Assembly: GCF_013408825.1 (NCBI RefSeq)
Contig: NZ_JACCBZ010000002.1
Span: 124,001-188,000, forward strand
Length of the DNA: 64,000 bases
Reading direction: 5' to 3'
DNA from: Mucilaginibacter tundrae
GTDB taxonomy: Bacteria; Bacteroidota; Bacteroidia; Sphingobacteriales; Sphingobacteriaceae
This document shows positions 51,325 to 60,470 of this stretch, in pieces. The notes under the pieces are model-generated. The model was not told the origin of the DNA. It made no database searches and worked only from the letters and a program-made list of their open reading frames with translations. Made by a program: the position numbers and the translations under genes. The stretch's first letter is position 1. Each line of letters starts with the position of its first letter.

Positions 51325-53810
51325 TGTTAGAATTTGCCGAAGCCGGACATACCGACCGCCAAACGCTTTTTGTTGAGGTGATACTACCTTTAGCTATAGC
51401 TAAAAACTATACCTATCGCGTACCATTTGAACTGAACGACAATGTAGCTATAGGCAAACGGGCCGTGGTGCAATTCGGTAAAAGCAAATTATATACAGCC
51501 ATAATCGCCGGGATTGGCACACAACCTCCAGAAAAGTATGAGGCCAAGTATTTGGTTGAGTTATTAGATGACAAACCCGTTGTAACCCATGAGCAACTCC
51601 ACTTTTGGCAATGGATAGCCGACTATTACATGTGCAACCTGGGAGAAGTAATGAATGCCGCCCTCCCATCTGCCCTAAAATTAGCTAGTGAAACCAAGAT
51701 CGTTTTGAATAAGGATTTTGAGATCGATAAATCAGCTTTACACGATAAGGAGTTCTTAATTATTGAGGCCCTTGAAATTCAACCCGAATTAACAGTAAGT
51801 GACATTGTAAAACTCCTCGGTCAAAAGCAGGTAATGCCTTTGCTCAAGATCCTTTTTGAAAAGAATATCATCAACATATCCGAAGAAGTTAACGAACGTT
51901 ACAAACCTCGCCGCCGAACCTTCATCACACTTAATCCTATTTACAACAATCCCGATCAGCGACAGGAATTATTCGCCATACTGGAGAAAAGGGCACCTAA
52001 ACAAGCTGATGCAGTATTGGCTTTTCTAAAGCTATCCCGCCAGCAAAAATGCGTTTCAAAAAGTGAACTGATCGAGGAAAGTGGCGCGGGTGATGCCAGT
52101 ATAAAAAGCCTTATTGAAAAAGAGATCTTCATCCCGGAATATAAAAATGTTAGTCGCTTATATTACGAGGAAGAGGAAGCTATAGGAAACTTTGAACTAA
52201 GCGTGCAACAACAACTCGGCTTGCAAAGTATAAGCGATCAATTTGGTGAAAAAGATGTGGTTTTATTGCATGGTGTAACATCATCCGGCAAAACGCAGCT
52301 TTATATTAGGTTGATTGAGGAGATGATCAACTCAGGCAGGCAGGTGCTTTATTTATTACCAGAAATTGCACTAACTACACATATTATCGAACGGCTGCGC
52401 ATATATTTCGGCGCTGATATTGGCGTATACCACTCCCGGTTTAATGATGCGGAACGGGTTGAAGTTTGGCAAAAAGTACTAAATCATGAGTATAAAGTGG
52501 TGTTAGGTGCACGTTCATCTGTATTTCTTCCTTTCAATGATCTGGGATTGATTATTGTTGATGAGGAGCATGAAACATCATATAAACAATATGATCCTGC
52601 GCCACGATATAATGCCCGCGATGCTGCTATATTTCTAGCGAATATGCATGCTGGTAAGGTATTATTGGGATCGGCTACGCCATCGTTTGAGAGCTATTAC
52701 AATGCCCGCACACACAAATATGGTTTTGTTGAACTGACTGAGCGTTTTGGAGGTGTAGAAATGCCCTTGGTTGAAATTGTAAGCATCGCCGAAGAAACCA
52801 AAAAGAAAACCATACAATCGCACTTTACCAGCGTGTTGATTGCAGATATACAGCAAGCTTTAGCCAACAAGGAACAGGTGATACTTTTTCAAAATCGCCG
52901 TGGTTATGCGCCGGTTTTAATGTGTAAAACTTGTGCCTATACGCCTAAATGCATCAACTGTGACGTCAGCCTCACCTACCACAAAAGTAGTGGTAAACTG
53001 CATTGTCACTATTGTGGTTATAGAGAAGATTCACCATCCATTTGTCCCGCCTGCGGATCAACGCATTTGGAATATAAGGGTTTTGGCACCGAAAAGATAG
53101 AAGATGAATTAAGCTTAATATTGCCTGACGCTCGTATAGCCCGAATGGATCTGGATACCACACGTTCTAAAAATTCGCTTCAACTTATTCTCAATAATCT
53201 GGAGGAAAAGAAGATCGATATTTTAGTGGGCACCCAAATGGTAGCTAAAGGATTGGATTTTGCTGATGTGACCGTTATCGGCATTATTAATGCAGATAGT
53301 TTACTTAAATTTCCGGATTACCGGGCCAACGAACGCAGCTTTCAAATGCTGGCACAGGTAAGTGGCAGGGCAGGCAGGCGCGGTAAGCAGGGCAAGGTAG
53401 TTATTCAAACTTACAACCCTAACCATCGCGTGATAAAACAAGTAATCGAAAACGATTACGCCGATCTCTATTTTACAGAGATGAGCGAGCGTAAAAGCTT
53501 TGGTTATCCGCCATTTTCACGTATTATTAACTTAGATATTAAGCATAAAGAGCCCGAAATATTATACAATCAGGCACAATACCTAGGTAACGAGCTCCGC
53601 AAGCATTTCGGCGAGAGAGTTATCGGACCGCAGCCGCCTTTAGTTAGCCGGATAAGGAATTATTATATCCAATCCATACTGTTAAAGTTCGAGAAAGATA
53701 GCGTTTCTATCAATAAAGCCAAGGCTATTATCAGGGATGTAATTACCCAATTTCAAACTACAAAATTGAGTAAGGGCAGTATAGTTCAACCTGATGTAGA
53801 TCCGTATTAA
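51324..53810 (+). CDS. priA: primosomal protein N' (replication restart helicase)
   Basis: 828 residues. PriA restarts stalled forks. N-terminal 3' DNA-binding domain (about 15-110), helicase with Walker A LLHGVTSSGKTQLYIRLIEE and DEEH box IIVDEEHETSYKQYDP, a zinc-binding insertion (CKTCAYTPKCINC ... CHYCGYREDSPSICPACGST) with eight cysteines, and motif VSGRAGRRGKQGKVVIQTYN. All motifs look intact. Confidence 0.97.
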   Translation: MLEFAEAGHTDRQTLFVEVILPLAIAKNYTYRVPFELNDNVAIGKRAVVQFGKSKLYTAIIAGIGTQPPEKYEAKYLVELLDDKPVVTHEQLHFWQWIADYYMCNLGEVMNAALPSALKLASETKIVLNKDFEIDKSALHDKEFLIIEALEIQPELTVSDIVKLLGQKQVMPLLKILFEKNIINISEEVNERYKPRRRTFITLNPIYNNPDQRQELFAILEKRAPKQADAVLAFLKLSRQQKCVSKSELIEESGAGDASIKSLIEKEIFIPEYKNVSRLYYEEEEAIGNFELSVQQQLGLQSISDQFGEKDVVLLHGVTSSGKTQLYIRLIEEMINSGRQVLYLLPEIALTTHIIERLRIYFGADIGVYHSRFNDAERVEVWQKVLNHEYKVVLGARSSVFLPFNDLGLIIVDEEHETSYKQYDPAPRYNARDAAIFLANMHAGKVLLGSATPSFESYYNARTHKYGFVELTERFGGVEMPLVEIVSIAEETKKKTIQSHFTSVLIADIQQALANKEQVILFQNRRGYAPVLMCKTCAYTPKCINCDVSLTYHKSSGKLHCHYCGYREDSPSICPACGSTHLEYKGFGTEKIEDELSLILPDARIARMDLDTTRSKNSLQLILNNLEEKKIDILVGTQMVAKGLDFADVTVIGIINADSLLKFPDYRANERSFQMLAQVSGRAGRRGKQGKVVIQTYNPNHRVIKQVIENDYADLYFTEMSERKSFGYPPFSRIINLDIKHKEPEILYNQAQYLGNELRKHFGERVIGPQPPLVSRIRNYYIQSILLKFEKDSVSINKAKAIIRDVITQFQTTKLSKGSIVQPDVDPY

Positions 53811-53830
53811 AGACATTAAACCAATTCAAT

Positions 53831-54295
53831 ATGAACCACTTTTATAAAGCTACTATCAACTGGACAGGCAACTTGGGTAAAGGCACAAGTCAGTATAAAG
53901 CGTACAGCCGTAATCACGAAATAAGCAGCGAGGATAAACCAACAATTTATGCTTCATCAGACCCAAGCTTCCGTGGCGAAGCCACAAGGTATAACCCTGA
54001 AGAATTGTTTGTGGCATCGCTTTCATCATGCCACATGTTGTGGTACCTGCATTTATGTTCTGAAGCTGGTGTTATTGTTATTGACTATATAGATAATGCG
54101 ACAGGCACAATGACCGAAACTGAAGACGGAAGTGGCCACTTTACAGAAGTTACCCTGCATCCTGTGGTGATAGTTACCGATGCAAGTATGATTGATAAAG
54201 CCAATGAGCTGCATTATGAAGCACATAAGTTTTGCTTTGTGGCAAATTCATGTAATTTCCCCGTACATCATAACCCCAGTTGTCAGGTGCTATAA
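53831..54295 (+). CDS. OsmC-family thiol peroxidase-like protein
   Basis: 154 residues. The two redox cysteines of the family are at SLSSCHMLWYLHLCSEAG and FVANSCNFPVHHNPSC. N-terminal pattern FYKATINWTGNLGKGTSQYK is typical of OsmC/YhfA-like proteins, which reduce organic hydroperoxides. It follows priA by 20 bases and may be co-transcribed. Confidence 0.9.
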   Translation: MNHFYKATINWTGNLGKGTSQYKAYSRNHEISSEDKPTIYASSDPSFRGEATRYNPEELFVASLSSCHMLWYLHLCSEAGVIVIDYIDNATGTMTETEDGSGHFTEVTLHPVVIVTDASMIDKANELHYEAHKFCFVANSCNFPVHHNPSCQVL

Positions 54296-54414
54296 AAGTA
54301 GCGTAAAACGTGAATAAATATCTCGTCTGTATATCAGCTACATGAAATTATACAGCGGGGCATCGTATTGAACAACGCTTATAATCTTTAAAAACGTGGT
54401 ATATTAGCCATGCA

Positions 54415-55071
54415 ATGGCATATAAATACATCGACAATTACAGAGAACAGGGCGCACGCAAAAAACTGGTTGAGGTTTTAAGGAAGAAGGGTATTGCGGA
54501 TGAAAATGTATTAGCCGCAATAGGTTCGATGCAACGCCATTACTTTTTTGATGAAACCTTCTGGAACCAGGCTTATAAGGATATTGCCTTCCCGATCGGT
54601 GCCGGGCAAACTATATCGCAGCCTTATACTGTTGCTTATCAAACTGAACTATTGCATATACGTAAAGGCGATAAAGTATTAGAAATTGGTACAGGCTGCG
54701 GTTATCAAACCTGTATATTAATGAAACTTGGCGCAAAAGTATATACCATTGAGCGTCAGGAAACTTTATACGAGCATACTAAACAGGTTTTACCATATTT
54801 AGGCTATAAACCCCATTTCTTTTTGGGTGATGGATCAAGAGGCATAGCAGAACATGCAGCCTACAACAAAATTATTGTAACTGCAGGTGCACCTACTGTG
54901 CCTGAAGAATTATTAAAGCAATTGGCTATAGGAGGAATAATCGTTATCCCTGTCGGCGATGAGGCGCAGCAGAAGATGGTTACGATATTAAAAACCGGTG
55001 AGCATGATTATGAGAAACATGTATTAGATACTTTCAGGTTTGTGCCTCTAAAGGGTGAGAATGCTTGGTAA
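54415..55071 (+). CDS. pcm: protein-L-isoaspartate O-methyltransferase
   Basis: 218 residues. Repairs isoaspartyl residues using SAM. Motifs: AIGSMQRHYFFDETFWNQAY, PIGAGQTISQPYTVAYQTEL and SAM loop VLEIGTGCGYQTCILMKLGA. A second ATG five bases upstream is in another frame. The 119-base gap after the OsmC gene holds no clear signals. Confidence 0.95.
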   Translation: MAYKYIDNYREQGARKKLVEVLRKKGIADENVLAAIGSMQRHYFFDETFWNQAYKDIAFPIGAGQTISQPYTVAYQTELLHIRKGDKVLEIGTGCGYQTCILMKLGAKVYTIERQETLYEHTKQVLPYLGYKPHFFLGDGSRGIAEHAAYNKIIVTAGAPTVPEELLKQLAIGGIIVIPVGDEAQQKMVTILKTGEHDYEKHVLDTFRFVPLKGENAW

Positions 55072-55099
55072 TTTACCATTTGAGATAGAATAATATTAA

Positions 55100-55552
55100 C
55101 TATCTTTTCATCGCTCTGTCCATCTCCACCTTAACATCACGCTCTTTCATCGTTTCGCGTTTATCGAAGGTCTTTTTACCCTGGGCTAGGCCTATTTCAA
55201 GCTTGGCAAAACCACGCTCGCTAATAAACAAAGCTAATGGTACTATGGTTAGGCCTTTTTCTTCGCCGCGAGTTAGCAGTTTCTTTAATTCCTTTTTATT
55301 AAGCAATAAAACGCGGTCGCGTTTGGCTTCGTGATTATAGAATGAGCCAAATGAATATTCGGCAATATGCAGGTTACGCACATAAAGCTGACCGCCAATA
55401 AAAGTGCAAAAAGCGTCATTCACATTGGCTTTACCATCACGTATTGATTTTATTTCGGTACCCAATAATTTTATACCGGCAACATATTTATCCAGTATTG
55501 TATACTCAAAATAGGCTTTCTTATTCTTTATGTAGATCTTATCGTCACTCAT
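55100..55552 (-). CDS. smpB: SsrA-binding protein
   Basis: 150 residues. SmpB brings tmRNA to stalled ribosomes. Family marks: [58 protein letters not shown] with a basic C-terminus. The ssrA gene is not in the window. Confidence 0.97.
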   Translation of the reverse strand: MSDDKIYIKNKKAYFEYTILDKYVAGIKLLGTEIKSIRDGKANVNDAFCTFIGGQLYVRNLHIAEYSFGSFYNHEAKRDRVLLLNKKELKKLLTRGEEKGLTIVPLALFISERGFAKLEIGLAQGKKTFDKRETMKERDVKVEMDRAMKR

Positions 55553-55573
55553 TACACTGCAAATATGCGAATT

Positions 55574-57460
55574 TTATTTTCCTCCTGCCTTAACTATCAG
55601 TACTGGTACCTTAACCATATGCCGCACTTTGTTAACAGTTGTACCGAAAAGCAGATCTTTAATAGCCTTATGCCCATGCGAACCCATCACTATAAAATCA
55701 ACACCTTCCTTTTTTACAATATCAGCAATGGCAGTCGCTGGTGATCCGTAGCCAATCTGTGCATTAGCATCGTACTGCAGCTTCTTCATGGCATCTACAT
55801 ATCGCTGCAAATTATCAACGTCGCTTTGTGTTTCCTGGTCTAATACCTCATTACCATAGTATCTTGCTCCCGCGGTTTCAACTACGTGTATCAGCGTATA
55901 AACCGCGTGCTTACCACCCTGCATTATGGCATGGCGAATGGATTCGGTATCATTTTTTGAAAAATCAATACTCACCGCGATATGGTGGTATTTAATAGCA
56001 TCAAGCTCGTCAATAACAGTTGCCAATCCATGCGGTATATAAGTTGGCAGGTCTGAATGTTTAAATAACAGAGGTCTTAAAAACACATATAACATCAGTA
56101 ATGCTATTGCCAACACAAATGGCTCAACCAAAAAATGCATCCACACGGCTGATGAATGTGAAGCATGTATCCATTCGCCTAATTGCTGTACGACCAGTTG
56201 AGCATTTAATCCTATAATTAGTATCGCGCAGCCCCAAGCCATTATTTTTGTTTTTAGGTCGATAGTAAATTTGCCCATCTTCTTTTTATCGGATACAAAA
56301 TGGATCAAGGGCACTACTGCAAATCCAAGCTGCAAGCTTAATACTACCTGACTCAATATAATTAAATTACCTAATCCTTCTTCACCAGAATAAAGTATAG
56401 TAAACACGGCGGGCACAATAGCCATCAATCGTGTAAGCAAACGCCGTAACCAAGGCTCAATACGCAAATTAATATGCCCCTCCATAATAATTTGCCCTGC
56501 CAGCGTACCTGTAATGGTTGAACTTTGCCCTGAAGCAATTAACGCCACCGCGAATAAAACCGGCGCCATCGACCCGAAAATGTGCCCAAGTAGCTTATAA
56601 GCATCCTGTATTTCGGCAACCTTAAAAAAACCGTTGGTAAAAAACGCGCTGGCAGCTAATATCAAAATTGCCGCATTAACCACGAAAGCTACGTTAAGCG
56701 CTATAACGGTATCAAAAACGTTAAATTTTATTGCCGACCTTATGCCCTCTTCTGTACGGGTTATTTTGCGGGTTTGCACCAATGACGAATGCAGGTACAA
56801 ATTATGCGGCATCACGGTTGCACCAATTATACCAATGGCCAGGTATAAAGCATCACCACTTAGCATGTTTGGTATAAAGCCTTTGGCTATTGCCACCACA
56901 TCGGGCTTCACAATGAACATCTCAATCAAGAACGATAACCCGATGATGAATATCATGGAAACAATAAAACCCTCTAACTTGCGCATGCCTTTGTTCATTA
57001 GAAAAAGCATCAACACGGTATCGGTTATGGTAAGCGACACCCCCCATATCAATGGTAGATGGAATAGCAGGTTTAAGCCTATCGCCATACCAATGATTTC
57101 GGCCAGGTCACAAGCGATGATAGCTATTTGGGCCAATATGTACAGGCAAAAGTTTATAAAGCGATTGTAAGTATGTTTTGACGCCTGGGCAAGATCCATA
57201 CCACGTACTATACCCAACCTGGCGCTTAATGATTGTAGTAGCAAAGCAATCAAGTTAGATGCGAACAATATCCATATCAACCGGTAACCGAATGCGCTAC
57301 CACCAGCTATATCGGTAGCCCAGTTGCCCGGGTCCATATAACCAACACTTATTAAATAAGCGGGGCCAATAAAAGCCAAAAATTTGCGCCAACCGGTTTT
57401 ATTTTCGGTTGATACAGAGCTATGCACATTAGCTAATGATTCGTTATGGTTATCGCTCAT
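55574..57460 (-). CDS. mntH: NRAMP-family Mn2+ transporter fused to a universal stress domain
   Basis: 628 residues. The NRAMP part (about 25-450) has the metal-site motifs SVGYMDPGNWATDIAGG and ATVMPHNLYLHSSLVQTRK, with about eleven membrane helices. The C-terminal ~150 residues form a UspA-like domain (HHIAVSIDFSKNDTESIRHA ... GSHGHKAIKDLLFGTTVNKV, PVLIVKAG) with the nucleotide-binding G-(2)-G-H pattern. Fusion is longer than typical MntH (~410). It overlaps the upstream DtxR-type regulator by four bases, so manganese control is expected. Confidence 0.93.
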   Translation of the reverse strand: MSDNHNESLANVHSSVSTENKTGWRKFLAFIGPAYLISVGYMDPGNWATDIAGGSAFGYRLIWILFASNLIALLLQSLSARLGIVRGMDLAQASKHTYNRFINFCLYILAQIAIIACDLAEIIGMAIGLNLLFHLPLIWGVSLTITDTVLMLFLMNKGMRKLEGFIVSMIFIIGLSFLIEMFIVKPDVVAIAKGFIPNMLSGDALYLAIGIIGATVMPHNLYLHSSLVQTRKITRTEEGIRSAIKFNVFDTVIALNVAFVVNAAILILAASAFFTNGFFKVAEIQDAYKLLGHIFGSMAPVLFAVALIASGQSSTITGTLAGQIIMEGHINLRIEPWLRRLLTRLMAIVPAVFTILYSGEEGLGNLIILSQVVLSLQLGFAVVPLIHFVSDKKKMGKFTIDLKTKIMAWGCAILIIGLNAQLVVQQLGEWIHASHSSAVWMHFLVEPFVLAIALLMLYVFLRPLLFKHSDLPTYIPHGLATVIDELDAIKYHHIAVSIDFSKNDTESIRHAIMQGGKHAVYTLIHVVETAGARYYGNEVLDQETQSDVDNLQRYVDAMKKLQYDANAQIGYGSPATAIADIVKKEGVDFIVMGSHGHKAIKDLLFGTTVNKVRHMVKVPVLIVKAGGK

Positions 57461-58116
57461 ATTACAATTAATAAATTGTTGGCTACCTCACGGCTAATAT
57501 GTATCTGCTTGTCGTTAGCTTGTAATATCATGGAGTTATCGTATCCAATAATTTCTGTCACTTTAATTTTTTTACCTATAGTAAGCTGTTGTTTTTCGAG
57601 GTATTGCAAAAATCCTGCTGAATGGTCGCGCACACCCGAAATAATCCCGCTTTCATTAACGCCGATAGTGGCTATTGGTTTAAGTTCATGTGTATTAAAA
57701 TTTCCGTCGCTATCGGGTATTGGGTCGCCATGCGGATCATATTTGGGGAAATTCATAAATTTATCCAAGCGATCAACCAACTCCTTTGATGATATGTGCT
57801 CCATCTCTTCGGCCATTTCGTGTACCTCATCCCATTTAAAGTGTAGTTTTTCCACCAAAAAGTACTCCCACAAACGATGCTTGCGAACAATTTGTAAGGC
57901 TATCTTTTCGCCAGAAGCAGACAAGCTCACACCCTGGTAACGGGCATAGTTTATCAGCTGTTTATCAGCTAGTTTTTTAACCATATCTGTTACCGAAGCA
58001 GCCTTGGTATTTAACAATGCGGCCAACTGATTTGTGCTTACATTTTGAGTGGTAAGCGACAAATGGTAAATAGACTTTAAGTAGTTTTCTTCGGCTAAAG
58101 TATTCATTTTAAACAA
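57457..58116 (-). CDS. mntR: DtxR/MntR-type metal-dependent repressor
   Basis: 219 residues; the in-frame ATG at 58107 (MNTLAEENYLKSIYHLSL) is an equally good start. HTH domain about 5-65, dimer/metal domain with metal-type residues in KHRLWEYFLVEKLHFKWDEV and HEMAEEMEHISSKELVDRLD, and a C-terminal SH3-like FeoA domain (about 150-215). First gene of a two-gene operon with mntH; a 22-base perfect palindrome just upstream is its likely operator. Confidence 0.93.
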   Translation of the reverse strand: MFKMNTLAEENYLKSIYHLSLTTQNVSTNQLAALLNTKAASVTDMVKKLADKQLINYARYQGVSLSASGEKIALQIVRKHRLWEYFLVEKLHFKWDEVHEMAEEMEHISSKELVDRLDKFMNFPKYDPHGDPIPDSDGNFNTHELKPIATIGVNESGIISGVRDHSAGFLQYLEKQQLTIGKKIKVTEIIGYDNSMILQANDKQIHISREVANNLLIVI

Positions 58117-58126
58117 ATCTAATAAT

Positions 58127-58148
58127 AAATTTAGACAAGTCTAAATTT
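58127..58148. promoter_or_regulatory. palindromic operator of mntR-mntH
   Basis: AAATTTAGAC-AA-GTCTAAATTT, perfect arms of 10. It lies 10-20 bases before the mntR start and has the size and TTAGAC core typical of DtxR/MntR boxes. Confidence 0.82.
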
Positions 58149-58219
58149 CCATCAATGAAAAATATGCTTTTGTAAAAACCTTTTTTCAAAAAATTTTATT
58201 TTGTGAGATAACTAAAATC

Positions 58220-58227
58220 TATATTTG
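58220..58227 (+). promoter_or_regulatory. TAnnTTTG promoter element of the Lrp-type gene
   Basis: TATATTTG ends 8 bases before the ATG; TTTG occurs 16 bases upstream, a shorter spacer than usual. Confidence 0.6.
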
Positions 58228-58235
58228 CACCCATT

Positions 58236-58706
58236 ATGGCAGCTGAACTCGATAAAATAGATTTGCAAATCCTTAAGATTTTGCAGGAGAATGGACGTAT
58301 TACAAATCTTCAACTTTCCAACGAAATAGGGCTATCTCCCGCCCCCACTTTGGAACGTGTGCGCAAACTGGAAAATGCCGAATATATTAAAAGCTACCAT
58401 GCTTTAGTAGATGAAGAAAAACTTGGTCTGGGTATTAAAACTTTCATCCAGATCTCGCTGGATTTTCACCAAAAAAACACCATACAAACTTTTATTGATG
58501 AGATACAGAACATCCCGGAAGTAACTGAGTGTCACCACGTAACCGGGCAATGTGATTTTCTGTTAAAAGTATATGTACGCGACATTAAATCATACGAACA
58601 ACTGATCATGGAAAAAATTAGCCGCATTAGTGTGGTTAAAACCTTCCAAACTATGATGATCATGTCAACCAGCAAAAAGGAACCGATAGTTCCGTTGGAA
58701 TACTAA
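58236..58706 (+). CDS. Lrp/AsnC-family transcriptional regulator
   Basis: 156 residues. Winged HTH (DKIDLQILKILQENGRITNL, NEIGLSPAPTLERVRKLENA) followed by the RAM ligand domain (VTECHHVTGQCDFLLKVYVR). Divergent from mntR, sharing a 119-base intergenic region; effector (amino acid) unknown. Confidence 0.94.
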   Translation: MAAELDKIDLQILKILQENGRITNLQLSNEIGLSPAPTLERVRKLENAEYIKSYHALVDEEKLGLGIKTFIQISLDFHQKNTIQTFIDEIQNIPEVTECHHVTGQCDFLLKVYVRDIKSYEQLIMEKISRISVVKTFQTMMIMSTSKKEPIVPLEY

Positions 58707-58712
58707 TTTTTT

Positions 58713-58763
58713 AGAATCAAGATTCAAGACTAACGCAACCGTCCTATCTTGATTCTTGATTCT
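58713..58763. repeat. inverted repeat between lrp-type gene and ung
   Basis: AGAATCAAGATTCAAGA and TCTTGATTCTTGATTCT; may act as a terminator for the convergent genes. Related to the iscU-iscA spacer repeat. Confidence 0.75.
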
Positions 58764-58766
58764 CTC

Positions 58767-59444
58767 CTAATGTATTTGCCAATCAATCGGCTTTTTACCT
58801 TCTTTAATTAAAATTTCATTTGTTTTCGAGAATGGCTTCGATCCAAAGAAGCCACGGTCGGCAGAAAATGGTGAAGGGTGCGGTGATTTGATTATGAAAT
58901 GTTTTTTTTGATCAATTAATTCAGCTTTAGCCTGCGCAAATGCTCCCCAAAGTATAAATACAATACCTTCTTTTTTGTCCGAGATCGTTTTGATCACCGT
59001 ATCTGTAAAAGTTTCCCAGCCTTGCTTTTGATGAGAGCCTGGTGTTGCAGCCCGTACTGTTAAACTTGCGTTCAATAGTAATACTCCTTGCTCGGCCCAT
59101 TCGGATAAATTACCATGCGACGGAATCTGGAAGCCGGGAATATCAGTTGTTAATTCCTTGTAGATATTTGATAAAGACCTTGGTATAGGAATGCCCTTTT
59201 GAACGGAAAAAGAAAGCCCATGTGCCTGGTTTGGACCATGATAAGGGTCTTGCCCCAGGATTACAACCTCCACTTTATCAAAAGGCGTTTTATTAAAGGC
59301 CGCGAAAATATCGGCATTCCTTGGGTAAACTATTTGACCCGATTCCTTTTCTTGTTTAAGAAATTGCCTTAGTTTAATCATGTAATCTTTATCAAATTCA
59401 CCTGCTAAAACTTTAAGCCATGAAGGTTCCATATCTATCGCCAT
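58767..59444 (-). CDS. ung: uracil-DNA glycosylase
   Basis: 225 residues. Removes uracil from DNA. Motif A VVILGQDPYHGPNQAHGLSF (catalytic Asp) and motif B SPHPSPFSADRGFFGSKPFS (catalytic His) are intact. The ATG at codon 5 (MEPSWLKVLAG) is a possible alternative start. Confidence 0.97.
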   Translation of the reverse strand: MAIDMEPSWLKVLAGEFDKDYMIKLRQFLKQEKESGQIVYPRNADIFAAFNKTPFDKVEVVILGQDPYHGPNQAHGLSFSVQKGIPIPRSLSNIYKELTTDIPGFQIPSHGNLSEWAEQGVLLLNASLTVRAATPGSHQKQGWETFTDTVIKTISDKKEGIVFILWGAFAQAKAELIDQKKHFIIKSPHPSPFSADRGFFGSKPFSKTNEILIKEGKKPIDWQIH

Positions 59445-59517
59445 AAATATTAATTATGTTGTTGATTTAACGTGCAAATAAACGGATATTTGCACTCAAT
59501 TTATTGTATTACAAATT

Positions 59518-60069
59518 ATGTCAAATATTTTTAGGTTAATAATATCCTGTGTGTTTTTTGGCGGAGCAGTAGCACTTTGCGCAACAGGCTCGTGGTGGTG
59601 GGGTATCCTGATATTGCTTTTAGGCGGCATTGTGTTGCTTAGCTTTTTCTTTAATGAAAACATGATTATATCGCAATGGTTTTTGCGTAAAGAACAAAGC
59701 GACAAAGCTGAGCTATGGCTTTTAAAAATTAAAGATTACGAAAAAGAATTAAATAAAAATCAATGGGGTTACTATAACCTGCTAATCGGCTTGGTTGAAT
59801 CGCGTAAAGCGCCTTTGAAATCTGAAAAATATTTCAAAAAATCATTACAATTGGGTATGAAAATGTCGCACAATATCGCGTTAGCTAAAATAAGCTTGGC
59901 CGGTATATCAATGGCTAAACGCAACAAGCGCGAAGCTCAGATGTATTTATCAGAAGCAACCAAGGACGATAAAAACAAATTGCTTACCGAGCAGATAAAA
60001 ATGATGAAAGCCCAAATGGCCCAAATGGATAAGCAACAAGTAGTAAGAGGCGGATTTAGGCAATTTTAA
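59518..60069 (+). CDS. membrane-anchored TPR-like protein, unknown function
   Basis: 183 residues. Two hydrophobic segments at about 5-20 and 26-45 (WWGILILLLGGIVLLSFFF) precede a helical region with TPR-like spacing (DKAELWLLKIKDYEKELNKN, APLKSEKYFKKSLQLGMKMS) and a C-terminal Met/Gln-rich helix. No catalytic residues. Family not recognised. Confidence 0.7.
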   Translation: MSNIFRLIISCVFFGGAVALCATGSWWWGILILLLGGIVLLSFFFNENMIISQWFLRKEQSDKAELWLLKIKDYEKELNKNQWGYYNLLIGLVESRKAPLKSEKYFKKSLQLGMKMSHNIALAKISLAGISMAKRNKREAQMYLSEATKDDKNKLLTEQIKMMKAQMAQMDKQQVVRGGFRQF

Positions 60070-60089
60070 ATATACCAAACAAAAAAATA

Positions 60090-60112
60090 GACGTTCCGAA
60101 AACCGGGGCGTC
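60090..60112. terminator. bidirectional terminator
   Basis: GACGTTCC and GGGGCGTC pair with G-U wobbles; flanked by A and T tracts (60080-60120). Confidence 0.75.
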
Positions 60113-60147
60113 TTTTTTGTTTGTGGCGATCTTTTAAGCGGTTAGAA

Positions 60148-60363
60148 TTACTTCTCTTCCAACGAACTGAAGTAATCAGGCTCAGATGAATGGTTCTGAT
60201 TAACGGACAAATGCCTTTCAGGGATAACAAAATCTTCTTGTTCTGAAGGATTTGCCACCTCTACCATTTTCAATAAACTTCTTATAAACGAGAGGTTAAA
60301 ATTGCCCCTGTTAAGTTTGATTAAATATTCGTTTTCCGTTATTTCTAAGATTGAATTAGTCAT
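60148..60363 (-). CDS. small hypothetical protein (71 aa)
   Basis: 71 residues, acidic tail (EPDYFSSLEEK), N-terminal part NSILEITENEYLIKLNRGNF amphipathic. No signal peptide or known motif. The layout (short DNA- or partner-binding head, acidic end) recalls antitoxins, but no toxin gene is adjacent and I do not assign a role. Confidence 0.5.
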   Translation of the reverse strand: MTNSILEITENEYLIKLNRGNFNLSFIRSLLKMVEVANPSEQEDFVIPERHLSVNQNHSSEPDYFSSLEEK

Positions 60364-60470
60364 ATCTTTATTTTTTAAAATATCAGTTCATAAAATTAAA
60401 CAACCTTATTTGTACAAAAGTGTTATTCCTTTTAAGGTTTCATTAACAAATTGTTACCAATTTCAATTTA

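Noticed and set aside
60148..60363. Antitoxin of a toxin-antitoxin pair
   Set aside because: No adjacent toxin-like gene; neighbours are a TPR-like membrane gene and a ChaN-like gene.
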